Assembly (NCBI RefSeq): GCF_014926385.1
Contig: NZ_CP053291.1
Location: 1,240,001-1,304,000 of the forward strand
Direction: 5' to 3'
From: Trueperella pecoris
GTDB taxonomy: Bacteria > Actinomycetota > Actinomycetes > Actinomycetales > Actinomycetaceae
DNA: 64,000 nt
Shown here: piece after piece, positions 1 through 8,854 of the stretch
Numbering within the stretch: position 1 is the stretch's first letter
Layout of the letters: every line of letters starts with the position of its first letter
Notes under the pieces: model-generated
Databases searched by the model: none
Told to the model about the DNA's origin: nothing
The model's input: the letters and a program-made list of their open reading frames with translations, nothing else
Made by a program: the position numbers and the translations under genes

Positions 1-249
1 GTCGGAGACACACTCGCAAACACCCCTCGTCTCACCACGTGGACACTGGATCGCACGGGTTCTGAGATTTCGGCGAGAATACATATGTTGACCGCGTGGA
101 TGTCCAAGGGGCTGGAGTACGACGTCGTCGTGCTCGTCGAACCCGAGGCAATCCTGGGCGACGGGCCCGGCGATCTCTACGTCGCCATGACCCGTCCGAC
201 TAGGAGACTCGACGTCCTCTCGCGCGGCCCACTGCCGAAGGGTTTCTAA
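1..249 (+). CDS. UvrD/HelD-like superfamily 1 helicase, C-terminal end (5' truncated by window)
   Basis: The reading frame is open from base 1 and ends in TAA. The 82 residues carry two late helicase motifs: a motif V-like stretch MSKGLEYDVVVLVEP and a motif VI-like stretch LYVAMTRPTRRLDVL. These match the C-terminal RecA-like domain of UvrD/HelD-type ATPases, and the short tail ending in PLPKGF resembles HelD/HelR proteins that act on RNA polymerase. The rest of the protein lies outside the window, so DNA helicase versus RNA-polymerase-recycling role cannot be decided. It ends 14 nt before serA. Confidence 0.7.
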   Translation, partial: VGDTLANTPRLTTWTLDRTGSEISARIHMLTAWMSKGLEYDVVVLVEPEAILGDGPGDLYVAMTRPTRRLDVLSRGPLPKGF

Positions 250-263
250 CGAAAGAGTGAACA

Positions 264-1469
264 GTGGCACGGATCCTGCTCCTTGAAAGTCCCCACGAAG
301 TCTCGGACGAGGTCTTCTCCCGCTACGGGATCGAGGTCGAACGCGTGGCCGGGTCCCTCACCGAAGCCGAGCTGATCGACAAGCTACAAGGCGTGGACAT
401 GCTCGGCATCCGCTCGAAGACGAACGTCACCCGCGAAGTCATCGAGGCGTGCCCACAGCTCGCTGCCATCGGTGCGTATTGCATCGGCACGAATCAAATC
501 GATCTCGAGGCGGCCTCCGATTATGGCATCCCCGTCTTCAATGCCCCCTACTCCAACACCCGCTCCGTGGTGGAGATGGCCATCGGCGAGCTCATCTCTC
601 TCGTGCGGCGCATTCCCTCAAAGAACAAAGCCCTTCACGCCGGCGTGTGGCAGAAGACCGCCGAAGGGTCCCACGAGGTGCGCGGGAAGACGCTCGGCAT
701 CATCGGTTACGGCTCGATCGGCTCCCAGCTATCCGTCGTTGCCGAGGCACTGGGAATGAAGGTGATCTTCCACGACATCGCCGAGCGACTCGCCCTCGGT
801 AACGCCACCCGCGTGGGGCTCGATGAGCTCCTGGCCACCTCCGACGTCGTCAGCATCCACATCGACGGGCGCGGCTCGAACACCGGCTACTTTGACGCCG
901 AAAAGTTCTCCAAGCTCAAGGACGGCGTCATCCTACTCAACCTTGCCCGCGGGCACGTCATGGACCTCGATGCCCTTCACGAAGCCGTCCTGACCGGCCA
1001 GGTCGCCGGCGCCGCGGTCGACGTCTTCCCCACCGAGCCGCTCAAGAACGGCGATCCTTTCTCATCGATCCTCGTCGGACTCGACAACGTGATCCTCACC
1101 CCGCACATCGGCGGCTCGACGCTCGAGGCCCAAGAGTCGATCGGCAGCTTCGTGTCAGCCAAGCTCGTCAACTATTGGCGCAAGGGATCGACCGAACTCT
1201 CGGTCAACATCCCCAATATTTCTACATCTCCGGACGCCGATTCCCTCCACCGCGTGGTGTGGTTCCATTGGAACACTCCCGGCGCTCTGGCCGACGTCAA
1301 CCGCCTCTTCGCCGAGGAAGGCGTCAACGTCACCTTCCAGTCGCTGGCAACCAAAGGCGAGTACGGATACATGGTCACGGACACTGCCACCGAGATTCCG
1401 GAGGCAGTGTTCGAACGCCTCGAGCAGGCAAAAGCCCACATCAAGCTGCGCTTGTTGACGCGGCAATAG
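264..1469 (+). CDS. serA: D-3-phosphoglycerate dehydrogenase
   Basis: Oxidises 3-phosphoglycerate to 3-phosphohydroxypyruvate, the first step of serine biosynthesis. The 401 residues show the NAD-binding GYGSIG loop (148-153), the ARG arginine at 229, a glutamate near 258 and the catalytic histidine in TPHIGG (281). The C-terminal ~70 residues look like a single ACT regulatory domain. The size and layout match the short E. coli-type enzyme rather than the ~530-residue mycobacterial type with an extra ASB domain. The start is GTG, with a weak purine-rich RBS. It follows the helicase gene closely and precedes an acyl-CoA ligase. Confidence 0.93.
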   Translation: MARILLLESPHEVSDEVFSRYGIEVERVAGSLTEAELIDKLQGVDMLGIRSKTNVTREVIEACPQLAAIGAYCIGTNQIDLEAASDYGIPVFNAPYSNTRSVVEMAIGELISLVRRIPSKNKALHAGVWQKTAEGSHEVRGKTLGIIGYGSIGSQLSVVAEALGMKVIFHDIAERLALGNATRVGLDELLATSDVVSIHIDGRGSNTGYFDAEKFSKLKDGVILLNLARGHVMDLDALHEAVLTGQVAGAAVDVFPTEPLKNGDPFSSILVGLDNVILTPHIGGSTLEAQESIGSFVSAKLVNYWRKGSTELSVNIPNISTSPDADSLHRVVWFHWNTPGALADVNRLFAEEGVNVTFQSLATKGEYGYMVTDTATEIPEAVFERLEQAKAHIKLRLLTRQ

Positions 1470-1496
1470 GTGACTACGGTTCTGACGTAGCCACCT
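1468..1496 (+). terminator. Hairpin after serA
   Basis: AGGTGACTACG pairs with CGTAGCCACCT around a 7-nt loop (one mismatch), beginning within the serA stop codon. There is no T-run behind it, so it may be a weak terminator or an mRNA-stabilising hairpin. Confidence 0.4.
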
Positions 1497-1534
1497 CGAC
1501 GGAGTAATCTGGTTCTACCAACGGAAGGAAAATC

Positions 1535-3430
1535 ATGGACCAGATGGAGCTAGCCCATTCCTACTATGCGCCGGGCGTGGCAACCGAGATCGAGCCCGTT
1601 CAGACAACGATCGACCACCTGCTCCTTCGGGCCGCTCGCGATTTCCCCGACCGGGTGGCCATCGACTTCCTCGCCAACGAATACACCTACGCTCAGATCC
1701 TCGACGAGGTCCGCCGCGCCGCCCAGGTTCTGACGATGTGCGGCGTGCGCAAGGGCGACGTCATTTCGCTCATCCTGCCCAACTGCCCCCAGCACTACGT
1801 CGCCTTCTACGCGGCCCAGTTCCTCGGCGTGACGGTGGCCGAGCACAATCCGCTTGCCCCGCCGGCCCAAATCGAGGCCCAGATCAAACTCGTGGGCTCG
1901 ACCGTCGTCATCGGGTGGGAACAGACCTTGGGCAAATTACTCGCCGACGGCGACTTCAAGGGACGCACCTACCTGGCGGTAAACCTCACTAAGGCACTGC
2001 CGAAAAAGTCGCAGATGCTCCTCAAGCTCCCGTTCAAGGCTGCCCGCACGCAGCGCAATAAGCTTCGCGGGCGCGTGCCCGCAGGGGTGCATTCGTGGGA
2101 TAACCAGGTCAAGCACAATGCGCCGTTTGACTTCGCGCAAGCTGAGGGCCCTTCTCTCGACGATATTGCGGCCCTCCTCATGACCGGCGGCACCACGGGC
2201 ACGCCGAAGGCCGTGTCGCTGACGCACCGCACGCTCCTGTCAAACACGAAGCAGGTCGAGCTCTGGCTCAACGACCTCGTCTACGGTCAAGAGACAGTCG
2301 GGGCCGTCTTGCCTTTCTTCCACGCCTTCGGCATGCAGCTGTCGATGCTCATGTGCGTCAACATTGCCGCCACTCAGGTGATGACGCCATCCTTCGACGT
2401 CGATATTCTCTTCGCCGCCCACCGCCGCCACCCCATCACGTTCTTCGGCGGCGTGCCCCCGATGTTCCGCAAGATGCTTGACGCGATCGATGAGGGCAAG
2501 GCCGCCGACCTTTCGAGCATTCGTTTCGCCGTGTGCGGCGCGATGGCGCTCGACCCTGAACTCGCCACACGCTGGGAGGCATGCGCCGGCTACATGATCG
2601 AGGGATATGGCATGACGGAGGCGTCCCCGGTCATCGCCGGTTCCCCACTGTCCGAACGACGCCGTCCGTCCACGCTCGGCCTGCCCTTCCCCTCGACCGA
2701 GGTCAAGATCGTTGACCCGGAGGATCACACCGTGGAGGTCGCCCCGGGCGAGGTCGGCGAAATCGCGGTGCGCGGGCCGCAGGTGTTCGCCGGGTATTTC
2801 AAGAATCCTGAGGAGACGGCCAACGCAATCCGTGACGGCTGGCTCCTGACCGGCGATCTTGCCCGCTGGGATGACGGCTTCCTGGTGATGGCCGACCGCC
2901 GCAAGGAGATGATCATTAACTCAGGCTTCAACGTCTACCCCTCGGAGGTCGAGTCGGCGGTACGCCAGATGCCGGGCGTGGTGGATGTTGCCGTGGTTGG
3001 CATGCCGACAGACACGTTCTCCGAGTCGGTGGTCGCTGCCCTGGTTCTCGAGCCGGGCGCGGTGGTAGACCTCGAAGCCGTGCGTAAGTGGACGGAGGAC
3101 AAGCTCTCACATTATGCGATGCCGAAGTCGATCGCGATTTTCGACGACCTGCCTCGTTCGCAGCTGGGAAAGGTACTGCGAAAGAACGTCAAGGAACGCC
3201 TGCAGAACCTGGAGCTGGTGTCCGGGCAGTGGCGCGAGCGCATGTCGGAAGCCTCGGCCAAGAGCGCCGAGTTGCTCGACGAGTACGTCGCCACAGTCAA
3301 GGAAAAGGCTGCTGCCGCGCGTTCCTCGATATCCACCGGCCACGCATCCGAATCACACGCAAAGCACGCAAGCCCGCTGGTGTCGCCAGAACGCCCTTCC
3401 GGGAAGGATGACGAGCGAGGCGACGCCTAA
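1535..3430 (+). CDS. Long-chain acyl-CoA ligase (AMP-forming), FadD-like
   Basis: Activates a fatty acid with ATP to an acyl-AMP and then an acyl-CoA. The 631-residue protein has the P-loop-like ATP motif TGGTTGTPK (about 215-225), the adenylate motif GYGMTEASP, a hinge region around LLTGDLARWDDGF, and the C-terminal catalytic lysine in QLGKVLRK (about 547). The last ~75 residues, rich in Ala, Glu, Lys and Ser, extend beyond the usual end of the family and look helical and then disordered. The ATG start is preceded by GGAAGGAAAA. Substrate chain length cannot be read from sequence. It is convergent with nrdR. Confidence 0.88.
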   Translation: MDQMELAHSYYAPGVATEIEPVQTTIDHLLLRAARDFPDRVAIDFLANEYTYAQILDEVRRAAQVLTMCGVRKGDVISLILPNCPQHYVAFYAAQFLGVTVAEHNPLAPPAQIEAQIKLVGSTVVIGWEQTLGKLLADGDFKGRTYLAVNLTKALPKKSQMLLKLPFKAARTQRNKLRGRVPAGVHSWDNQVKHNAPFDFAQAEGPSLDDIAALLMTGGTTGTPKAVSLTHRTLLSNTKQVELWLNDLVYGQETVGAVLPFFHAFGMQLSMLMCVNIAATQVMTPSFDVDILFAAHRRHPITFFGGVPPMFRKMLDAIDEGKAADLSSIRFAVCGAMALDPELATRWEACAGYMIEGYGMTEASPVIAGSPLSERRRPSTLGLPFPSTEVKIVDPEDHTVEVAPGEVGEIAVRGPQVFAGYFKNPEETANAIRDGWLLTGDLARWDDGFLVMADRRKEMIINSGFNVYPSEVESAVRQMPGVVDVAVVGMPTDTFSESVVAALVLEPGAVVDLEAVRKWTEDKLSHYAMPKSIAIFDDLPRSQLGKVLRKNVKERLQNLELVSGQWRERMSEASAKSAELLDEYVATVKEKAAAARSSISTGHASESHAKHASPLVSPERPSGKDDERGDA

Positions 3431-3452
3431 GCCTTGAAGAAGTCTTTGGGGG

Positions 3453-3470
3453 CTCGCCTCTGGGGGCGAG
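3453..3470. terminator. Hairpin between convergent fadD-like gene and nrdR
   Basis: CTCGCC and GGCGAG pair across a 6-nt loop, flanked by shorter AAGTC/GACTT-type complementarity. It sits in the 50-bp gap between two converging genes, so it could stop transcription from both sides. There is no clear T-run. Confidence 0.4.
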
Positions 3471-3480
3471 TCTTCGAGGA

Positions 3481-3930
3481 CTAGTCTTGCGACTGCCTGA
3501 GATCGGCGATTGCCTTCTCGAAGTCCTCAAGCGAATCGAAGTCAGAGTAGACGGAGGCAAAGCGGAGGTAGGCCACCTTGTCGAGTTCGCGAAGCGGCTC
3601 CAGAATGGCCAGGCCAACATCTTGGGAATCAATCTGTGCGGCACCCGACGCCCGGATCGTTTCCTCGACCCGTTGCGCCAACACTGCGAGCTGGTCGGTT
3701 GTGACCGGACGCCCCTGGCACGCACGCCCAACGCCGGAGATGATCTTGTCTCGCGAGAACGGTTCGGTTGTCCCCGATCGCTTCGTCACCATCAGCATGG
3801 CGGTTTCCGCCGTAGAAAATCGGCGCCCACACGATGGGCACTCGCGACGACGCCGGATCAACTGGCCGTCGTCTGACGTGCGCGTATCGATCACGCGGGA
3901 GTCTTCATGATGACAAAAGGGGCAGAACAT
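3481..3930 (-). CDS. nrdR: Transcriptional repressor NrdR
   Basis: Zinc-ribbon/ATP-cone repressor of ribonucleotide reductase genes. The 149 residues begin with the zinc ribbon ([17 protein letters not shown], then CPSCGRRF), followed by the ATP-cone domain. The frame stays open upstream, but the family begins exactly at the CPFC zinc ribbon, so I place the start at ATG 3930; an ATG two codons earlier (3936) is equally possible. It lies 46 bp downstream of the LysM/SOS gene, the same order as in mycobacteria (chiZ-nrdR) and corynebacteria (divS-nrdR). Linkage suggests it may be co-transcribed from the SOS promoter. Confidence 0.95.
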   Translation of the reverse strand: MFCPFCHHEDSRVIDTRTSDDGQLIRRRRECPSCGRRFSTAETAMLMVTKRSGTTEPFSRDKIISGVGRACQGRPVTTDQLAVLAQRVEETIRASGAAQIDSQDVGLAILEPLRELDKVAYLRFASVYSDFDSLEDFEKAIADLRQSQD

Positions 3931-3976
3931 GTTCATTAAACTACCGCCCCATGTCATTAATGAGCAAACGCCACCA

Positions 3977-4531
3977 TTAGTAGGCGGGCAGGAGGAGCGT
4001 GGATCCTGCCTCGATGTGTGCCCCGTCCAAAGAATTGAGGGCCACGATGTCATTGACAATCTGCGAGGTGGGTACATCCACACCCATCGCATCGGCGATG
4101 GACCACAGCGATTCTCCGCTCATCACCGTGATGGCAGAGCCAGCTTCCATCCCGAAACCGAGGGCCGTGTACAGCAACATGCCAAGGGCCATCGTAGCAA
4201 GCATGCCCGCCACGAATAACGTTGCCAGCACAGCACTGTGCAGCTGCGGACGCACCCGCGCCCGAGACCGCGGCTGGGGCTGAGACTGCGGACGAGGAGC
4301 GGCCCGGCGCATGCTGCTCCGATCAGCGCGCACCGGAGAAGCGACGTTCCATTCGACGCTCGCCGAATCGGCCGATGCAGGCGTGGCGACCGCATGCAGG
4401 TGGCGCACCTGGGTAGATGCGGGGCGATCCGGCCGCACGGGCGCACCGTAGCTGATTACCTGCGCCTGCCCCGTGACTGCGCGAAGGCGTGAGGGCTGAA
4501 CCTTGACTGCTTCCATTCGAAGTGCGGTCAT
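3977..4531 (-). CDS. SOS-controlled LysM membrane protein (ChiZ/DivS-type division inhibitor candidate)
   Basis: A 184-residue protein with an Arg/Pro/Gln-rich N-terminal part, one membrane segment (about residues 100-125, [18 protein letters not shown]) and a C-terminal LysM peptidoglycan-binding domain ([14 protein letters not shown] to STLLLPAY). The ATG at 4531 has an excellent RBS, GAGGAAAG. It is divergent from lexA and upstream of nrdR, the position held by Rv2719c/ChiZ in M. tuberculosis and DivS in C. glutamicum, both SOS-induced division inhibitors. Two LexA boxes lie directly in its 5' leader. The function is inferred from synteny, topology and LexA sites; I see no hydrolase motif. 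Confidence 0.82.
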   Translation of the reverse strand: MTALRMEAVKVQPSRLRAVTGQAQVISYGAPVRPDRPASTQVRHLHAVATPASADSASVEWNVASPVRADRSSMRRAAPRPQSQPQPRSRARVRPQLHSAVLATLFVAGMLATMALGMLLYTALGFGMEAGSAITVMSGESLWSIADAMGVDVPTSQIVNDIVALNSLDGAHIEAGSTLLLPAY

Positions 4532-4540
4532 CTTTCCTCC

Positions 4541-4571
4541 TCGAACAACTGTTCGTCGAACATCTGTTTGT
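4541..4571. promoter_or_regulatory. Two overlapping LexA (SOS) boxes in the LysM gene leader
   Basis: TCGAACAACTGTTCGT (4541-4556) and TCGAACATCTGTTTGT (4556-4571) both fit TCGAAC-N4-GTTCGA and share one base. They lie between the predicted -10 and the RBS of the LysM gene, where bound LexA would block transcription. Confidence 0.85.
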
Positions 4572-4600
4572 ATACTACCCAAGAAAAGCCCGCCTGTCTA
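4572..4600 (-). promoter_or_regulatory. Promoter of the LysM gene
   Basis: On the minus strand TAGACA (4600-4595) and TAGTAT (4577-4572) are separated by 17 nt. LexA boxes lie on both sides, at 4599-4614 upstream and 4541-4571 downstream. Confidence 0.55.
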
Positions 4601-4614
4601 GAACGCGCGTTCGA
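4599..4614. promoter_or_regulatory. LexA (SOS) box
   Basis: TAGAACGCGCGTTCGA differs from the actinobacterial consensus by one base. It overlaps the -35 region of the LysM promoter. Confidence 0.82.
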
Positions 4615-4619
4615 CACTC

Positions 4620-4635
4620 TAGAACAGGTGTTTGA
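4620..4635. promoter_or_regulatory. LexA (SOS) box at the lexA promoter
   Basis: TAGAACAGGTGTTTGA differs from the consensus by two bases and overlaps the predicted -35 of lexA, consistent with autorepression. Confidence 0.78.
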
Positions 4636-4660
4636 ACTCCCTCGGTTGACCCGATAGGCT
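4632..4660 (+). promoter_or_regulatory. Promoter of lexA
   Basis: TTGAAC (4632-4637) and TAGGCT (4655-4660) are spaced by 17 nt. The -35 lies inside a LexA box. Confidence 0.5.
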
Positions 4661-4716
4661 TGGCAACAGTCAAACAGGGGCCTCCGACATTTTTTCGTCG
4701 GCCCCGAGGAGGAATG

Positions 4717-5433
4717 ATGACGAACGCGATGCCCGAACGCCAGCGCGAGATTCTTCGCGTCATTTGCCACGCGATCGCCGATCGCGGCTTCCCTCCCACG
4801 GTCCGTGAAATCGGTGAGGCGGTCGGCCTCAACTCCCCCTCCTCCGTCAAGTACCACCTCGACGGCCTCGAGAGCCTCGCGCTCATCGTCAGGGATCCGC
4901 GCCGGCCGAGAACGATCGAAGTCACCGACGAAGGCCTCGCCCTCGCCGGGCTTCCCCACGCCTCGGCCCCCACCCGCGTTCCCTCAAGCGATTCGCTGCG
5001 CGAGGTGGTAGATCACGACGAGACGTTCCGGATGGACGATGTCGAATACACGGTCAGCGCGCCGGTGAATGTTCCCGCAGTCGGCCGCATCGCCGCCGGC
5101 GGCCCCATTCTCGCCGAGCAACTCATTGAAGACGTCTTTCCGCTCCCTCGCCAACTGACCGGAGGCGGGGACTTGTTCATGCTCAGCGTCCATGGCGACT
5201 CCATGATCGACGCCGCGATCTGTGACGGGGACTGGGTAGTTGTCAGGCGCCAGCAGGTGGCTGAAAACGGCGAGATCGTCGCCGCGATGATTGACGGCGA
5301 AGCCACGGTCAAGACGCTCTCCCGCAAGGACGGCCATGTCTGGCTCCTGCCTCGCAACACGAACTACGCACCGATCCCCGGCGACGAGGCCGAAATCCTC
5401 GGCAAGGTCGTCACCGTCTTGCGCGCGCTATAG
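4717..5433 (+). CDS. lexA: SOS repressor LexA
   Basis: A 238-residue repressor with an N-terminal winged helix and a C-terminal self-cleaving S24 peptidase domain. Visible are the helix-turn-helix region ([20 protein letters not shown]), the Ala127-Gly128 cleavage site in RIAAGGP, the nucleophile Ser162 in HGDSMID and the general base Lys199 in ATVKTL. I chose ATG 4717 because GAGGAGG ends 4 nt before it; ATG 4714 is almost on top of the RBS, and a longer open frame back to 4660 has no RBS. It is divergent from the LysM gene and convergent with dinG (21-bp gap). Confidence 0.96.
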   Translation: MTNAMPERQREILRVICHAIADRGFPPTVREIGEAVGLNSPSSVKYHLDGLESLALIVRDPRRPRTIEVTDEGLALAGLPHASAPTRVPSSDSLREVVDHDETFRMDDVEYTVSAPVNVPAVGRIAAGGPILAEQLIEDVFPLPRQLTGGGDLFMLSVHGDSMIDAAICDGDWVVVRRQQVAENGEIVAAMIDGEATVKTLSRKDGHVWLLPRNTNYAPIPGDEAEILGKVVTVLRAL

Positions 5434-5454
5434 CGCCGCGGCCTGACGGCGTCG

Positions 5455-7404
5455 TTACTCTGCCTTTTCCTGCGGCGAAAGGCGATCGAGGGCGGACAAC
5501 ACGAGCTCTCGGTCCACAGTCCGCCACATATTTGGCAACGAGGCCAGGAGGAAGCCCGCGTAGCGAGCCGTGCGCAGCCGCGAATCGAGAATGGCAACAA
5601 CACCGCGGTCGTCGACGCGTCGAAGCAACCGGCCCGCTCCCTGCGCCAACAGGAGCGCAGCGTGTGTGGCGGAGACAGTCATGAAAGGATTGCGGCCAGC
5701 CTCGCTCGCGGCCTGCGTGCGGGCCTGAATCAGCGGATCGTCGGGACGAGGGAAAGGAATGCGGTCGATGATGACCAGCCGGCATGTCTGGCCAGGAACG
5801 TCGACTCCCTGCCACAGCGACAGCGTGCCGAACAAGGAGGCCGAAGGGTCCGCAGCGAAATCCTCCAGCAGGGTCGACAGCTGATCCTCGCCCTGGCACA
5901 GGACGGGAAGGTCGCTTCGTTCACGCACATACTCGGCCGCGCGCACAGCCCCCGCCTTCGACGTGAACAGGCACAACGCGCCACCCTTCGACGCCTCAAT
6001 GAGATCGAGGACCTCTTGAAGATGGCCCTCGCCATAGCCGTCGCGGCCGGGTGCGCGCAGGTGGGAGGCAACATACAAAATGCCCTGTTTAGGCGCGTCA
6101 AATGGCGATCCGACGTCGAGACCCGTCCACGGCCCCTGACTGGGGTAGGTAAAGCCCACGCGGCCCGCAACCGGATCGAAGCTACCGCCCACCTTTAATG
6201 TCGCCGAGGTCAAGACGACGCCCGTGTTCTCGAAAAGATTGGTCGCGATGGACACCGACACATCCAGCGGCGCGAGGTAAAGGGTGTAATTTTCGTTGAA
6301 TTCGCTCACCCAGGCCACGAGCTTGCCCTGCTCGACGGCGTCGCTGAGAAAGTCCATGCACATTTCCGCCGTGACCGTGATCCTCGAACGCAGCACCTGC
6401 TTAGTCGCATTCGCCTCCTCATTCGAGCTCGACAGCGATGAGACCTGCTCGCCTGCCGACTGCACCTTTCCCAAGATGCGGGCCATCACGTCTCGCAAGG
6501 GCTCGCTCACCCGCAGAATGCGGCCCTCGTTCATGCCGGCGAGCACCTCGGTCAGCTCGTCCGAAGCGTCCGGCAACCCCTCGTCATCGAGGCCAGCCTG
6601 GCGCAACATCCGAGCCAACGATCGAAGATCGTAGCCAGCCAACGATCGAGTGAGCTGAGTGGTCACCCGATCAACGAGGTCGTGAGCCTCGTCGACGACG
6701 AACGCATCCGACTCCGGCAGCACCGGCATTCCCGAAGACTGGATGCCGAGCAACGCATGATTTGTCACGACGACGTCGGCCTCGTCCGCCTTCACGCGCG
6801 CAAGTTGAGGAAAACACTCTGCCCGCAACGGACATCGTTCGCCGATGCACTCGCGCTTGGGGATGGAGATCTGATTCCACGCGCGATCCGAGACGCCGGG
6901 AACCAGGTCGTCGCGATCGCCCGTGTCAGATCCCAGCGCCCACTCGCGCGCACGCATGACCTCCTCACCCGTGGCGGTGGCGCCAACCTCACCCTCCGCT
7001 CGCGAAAGCAGCGCGTCATCTTCGGGGTATCCCCCGTCCACCTTGCGCAGGCAGGCGTAATTGTTCCAGCCCTTGAGGAGCGCCACCTCGACGTGCTTGC
7101 CGGACAGCGAGCGAATCGCGCGAGCAACCGCAGGCGCGTCCTGGCCGATGATCTGGCGCTGAAGGGCCAGCGTCGCCGTCGAGATCGTGGCGCGCTGCCC
7201 GCTGAGCGCGGACCACACCATCGCCGGAACGAGGTAACCGAGCGACTTACCGGTCCCCGTTCCGGCTTCGACCATGAGGTGGGCCTCCGAGGTAAGGGCC
7301 TCGTAGACGGCGTCGACCATCTGTTCTTGTCCCTCGCGTGGCTTACCCCCGATCGCCTCGACGACGTGGGCGAGCACCGCCCGCGGATCGAGCTCCTCAC
7401 TCAC
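5455..7404 (-). CDS. dinG: ATP-dependent helicase, DinG/YoaA type (iron-sulfur)
   Basis: A 649-residue superfamily 2, XPD-like 5'-3' DNA helicase. It has Walker A EAGTGTGKS (about 47-54), the Fe-S region with cysteines at CLRKVDGG and CIGERCPLRAEC, the VVDEAHDL box (about 236), and C-terminal motifs GTLSLWQGVDVPG and QGAGRLLRR. The GTG at 7404 overlaps the end of hflX by 8 nt and is preceded by GGAGG with a 6-nt gap, so the longer open frame upstream is rejected. It is translationally coupled to hflX. I see no LexA box of its own. Confidence 0.9.
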   Translation of the reverse strand: MSEELDPRAVLAHVVEAIGGKPREGQEQMVDAVYEALTSEAHLMVEAGTGTGKSLGYLVPAMVWSALSGQRATISTATLALQRQIIGQDAPAVARAIRSLSGKHVEVALLKGWNNYACLRKVDGGYPEDDALLSRAEGEVGATATGEEVMRAREWALGSDTGDRDDLVPGVSDRAWNQISIPKRECIGERCPLRAECFPQLARVKADEADVVVTNHALLGIQSSGMPVLPESDAFVVDEAHDLVDRVTTQLTRSLAGYDLRSLARMLRQAGLDDEGLPDASDELTEVLAGMNEGRILRVSEPLRDVMARILGKVQSAGEQVSSLSSSNEEANATKQVLRSRITVTAEMCMDFLSDAVEQGKLVAWVSEFNENYTLYLAPLDVSVSIATNLFENTGVVLTSATLKVGGSFDPVAGRVGFTYPSQGPWTGLDVGSPFDAPKQGILYVASHLRAPGRDGYGEGHLQEVLDLIEASKGGALCLFTSKAGAVRAAEYVRERSDLPVLCQGEDQLSTLLEDFAADPSASLFGTLSLWQGVDVPGQTCRLVIIDRIPFPRPDDPLIQARTQAASEAGRNPFMTVSATHAALLLAQGAGRLLRRVDDRGVVAILDSRLRTARYAGFLLASLPNMWRTVDRELVLSALDRLSPQEKAE

Positions 7405-8854
7405 CGAGCGCCTCCACCAGGCCAGCTTCGGCCAGCAACCCGCGCACTTCCGGGGTAACGCGCGCGATAACGTGCGTGCCCTCGGCCTCGTGTGACTCGT
7501 GTAGGATCTCGCCTTCGTCATGGATGCGGCTAACGATGTCGCCACGATCGTAGGGAATGACCAGATCGACAGAGTACTCCGGCCGCGGCAGCGCCTCCTC
7601 GATACGGTGGCGCAGTTCGTCGATACCCTCCCCCGTCACTGCGGAGATGAGGATCGCATCTGGGTAACGACTGCGCATCGTCGCGACGGTGATCGGGTCG
7701 GCGATGTCAGCCTTCGACAACACGATGAGCTCCGGGATATCGAGGGCTCCCTCGACGTCGGCAAGTACCTGGTGGACGGCCTCGATCTGGCCGGCAGGAT
7801 CGTCGTGGGCGGCGTCAACGACGTGAAGGAGCACGTCAGCCTCTGCCGCCTCCTCGAGCGTGGAGCGGAAGGCCTCGACCAGCTGGGTCGGCAAATTGCG
7901 CACGAAGCCCACCGTGTCAGTGAGTGTGAATTCGCGTCCGTCAGTGGTCTGCGCGCGGCGAACCGTGGGGTCGAGCGTGGCGAACAGGGCGTTCTCCACG
8001 AGGACGCCCGCATCCGTCAACACGTTGAGCAGGGAGGACTTGCCCGCGTTCGTATATCCGACCACGACCACCGACGGGGTGTTGTTTCTGCGCCGCACGG
8101 CACGCTTAGTCTCACGCGAGTTGAGCATGTGCGCGATGTCCTTGCGCAACTTGGCCATCCGCTGGCGGATTCGCCGACGGTCAAGTTCGATCTTCGTCTC
8201 GCCCGGGCCGCGCGATCCGATGCCTTCGCCGCCGGCTACGCGGCCACCCGCCTGGCGTGACATCGATTCGCCCCAGCCGCGAAGGCGAGGCAGGAGGTAT
8301 TCGAGCTGCGCAAGTTCGACTTGTGCCTTGCCCTCCTTCGACTTGGCATGCTGGGCAAAGATATCGAGGATCAGCGCGGTGCGGTCAATGACCTTCACCT
8401 TCACGATGTCCTCCAGCGCGCGGCGCTGAGAGGGCGCCAACTCCGAATCGGCAATCACGGTATCGGCGCCGGTTGTGGCGACGAGTTCGGCGAGTTCGGC
8501 GGCCTTGCCCGACCCAAGGAAGGTCGCCGGGTCAGGATTCTGACGGCGTTGAATCACCCCGTCGAGCACCTGCGAGCCGGCAGTTTCGGCGAGCGCGGCG
8601 AGTTCGCGCAACGATTCCTCGCCGGCCTTCATGTCGCCGTCCGTCACAACGCCGATTAGCACTACGCGCTCGAGGCGAAGCTTTCGGTACTCAACCTCGG
8701 TGACGTCCTCAAGTTCCGTGGATAGACCCGCCACACGACGCAAAGAAGAGCGTTCATCGCGCTCGAACGAATCGCCCGCCCAGGTGCCGTGATAGGCCGG
8801 GTCGGCCTGGAGGGCCGTTCCGGCGTGGGAAATCTCGAAGCTCTTATCGTTAAT
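7397..8854 (-). CDS. hflX: Ribosome-associated GTPase HflX (probable ATT start)
   Basis: GTPase that binds the 50S subunit and splits stalled ribosomes. It shows the HflX N-terminal domain (RRVAGLSTELEDVTEVEYRK), the glycine-rich linker RGPGETKIELDRRRIRQR, the P-loop GYTNAGKS and DTVGFVRNLP. The first usual start, a TTG at 8743, begins inside conserved sequence, because the upstream codons read FERDERSS just before LRRVAGLS. The frame stays open back to a TAA at 8869-8867 and contains no ATG, GTG or TTG before 8743. The only codon at the right distance from AAGGAG is ATT at 8854, giving 485 residues. A sequencing error or frameshift is the alternative. Confidence 0.88.
   Translation of the reverse strand: MNDKSFEISHAGTALQADPAYHGTWAGDSFERDERSSLRRVAGLSTELEDVTEVEYRKLRLERVVLIGVVTDGDMKAGEESLRELAALAETAGSQVLDGVIQRRQNPDPATFLGSGKAAELAELVATTGADTVIADSELAPSQRRALEDIVKVKVIDRTALILDIFAQHAKSKEGKAQVELAQLEYLLPRLRGWGESMSRQAGGRVAGGEGIGSRGPGETKIELDRRRIRQRMAKLRKDIAHMLNSRETKRAVRRRNNTPSVVVVGYTNAGKSSLLNVLTDAGVLVENALFATLDPTVRRAQTTDGREFTLTDTVGFVRNLPTQLVEAFRSTLEEAAEADVLLHVVDAAHDDPAGQIEAVHQVLADVEGALDIPELIVLSKADIADPITVATMRSRYPDAILISAVTGEGIDELRHRIEEALPRPEYSVDLVIPYDRGDIVSRIHDEGEILHESHEAEGTHVIARVTPEVRGLLAEAGLVEALGE

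Noticed and set aside
3931-4092. Longer N-terminus for nrdR
   Set aside because: The extra residues are not part of the family and overlap the end of the LysM gene.
8744-8854. Annotating hflX from the TTG at 8743
   Set aside because: This would cut conserved N-terminal residues; the frame and a good RBS extend upstream, although the start codon is then ATT.
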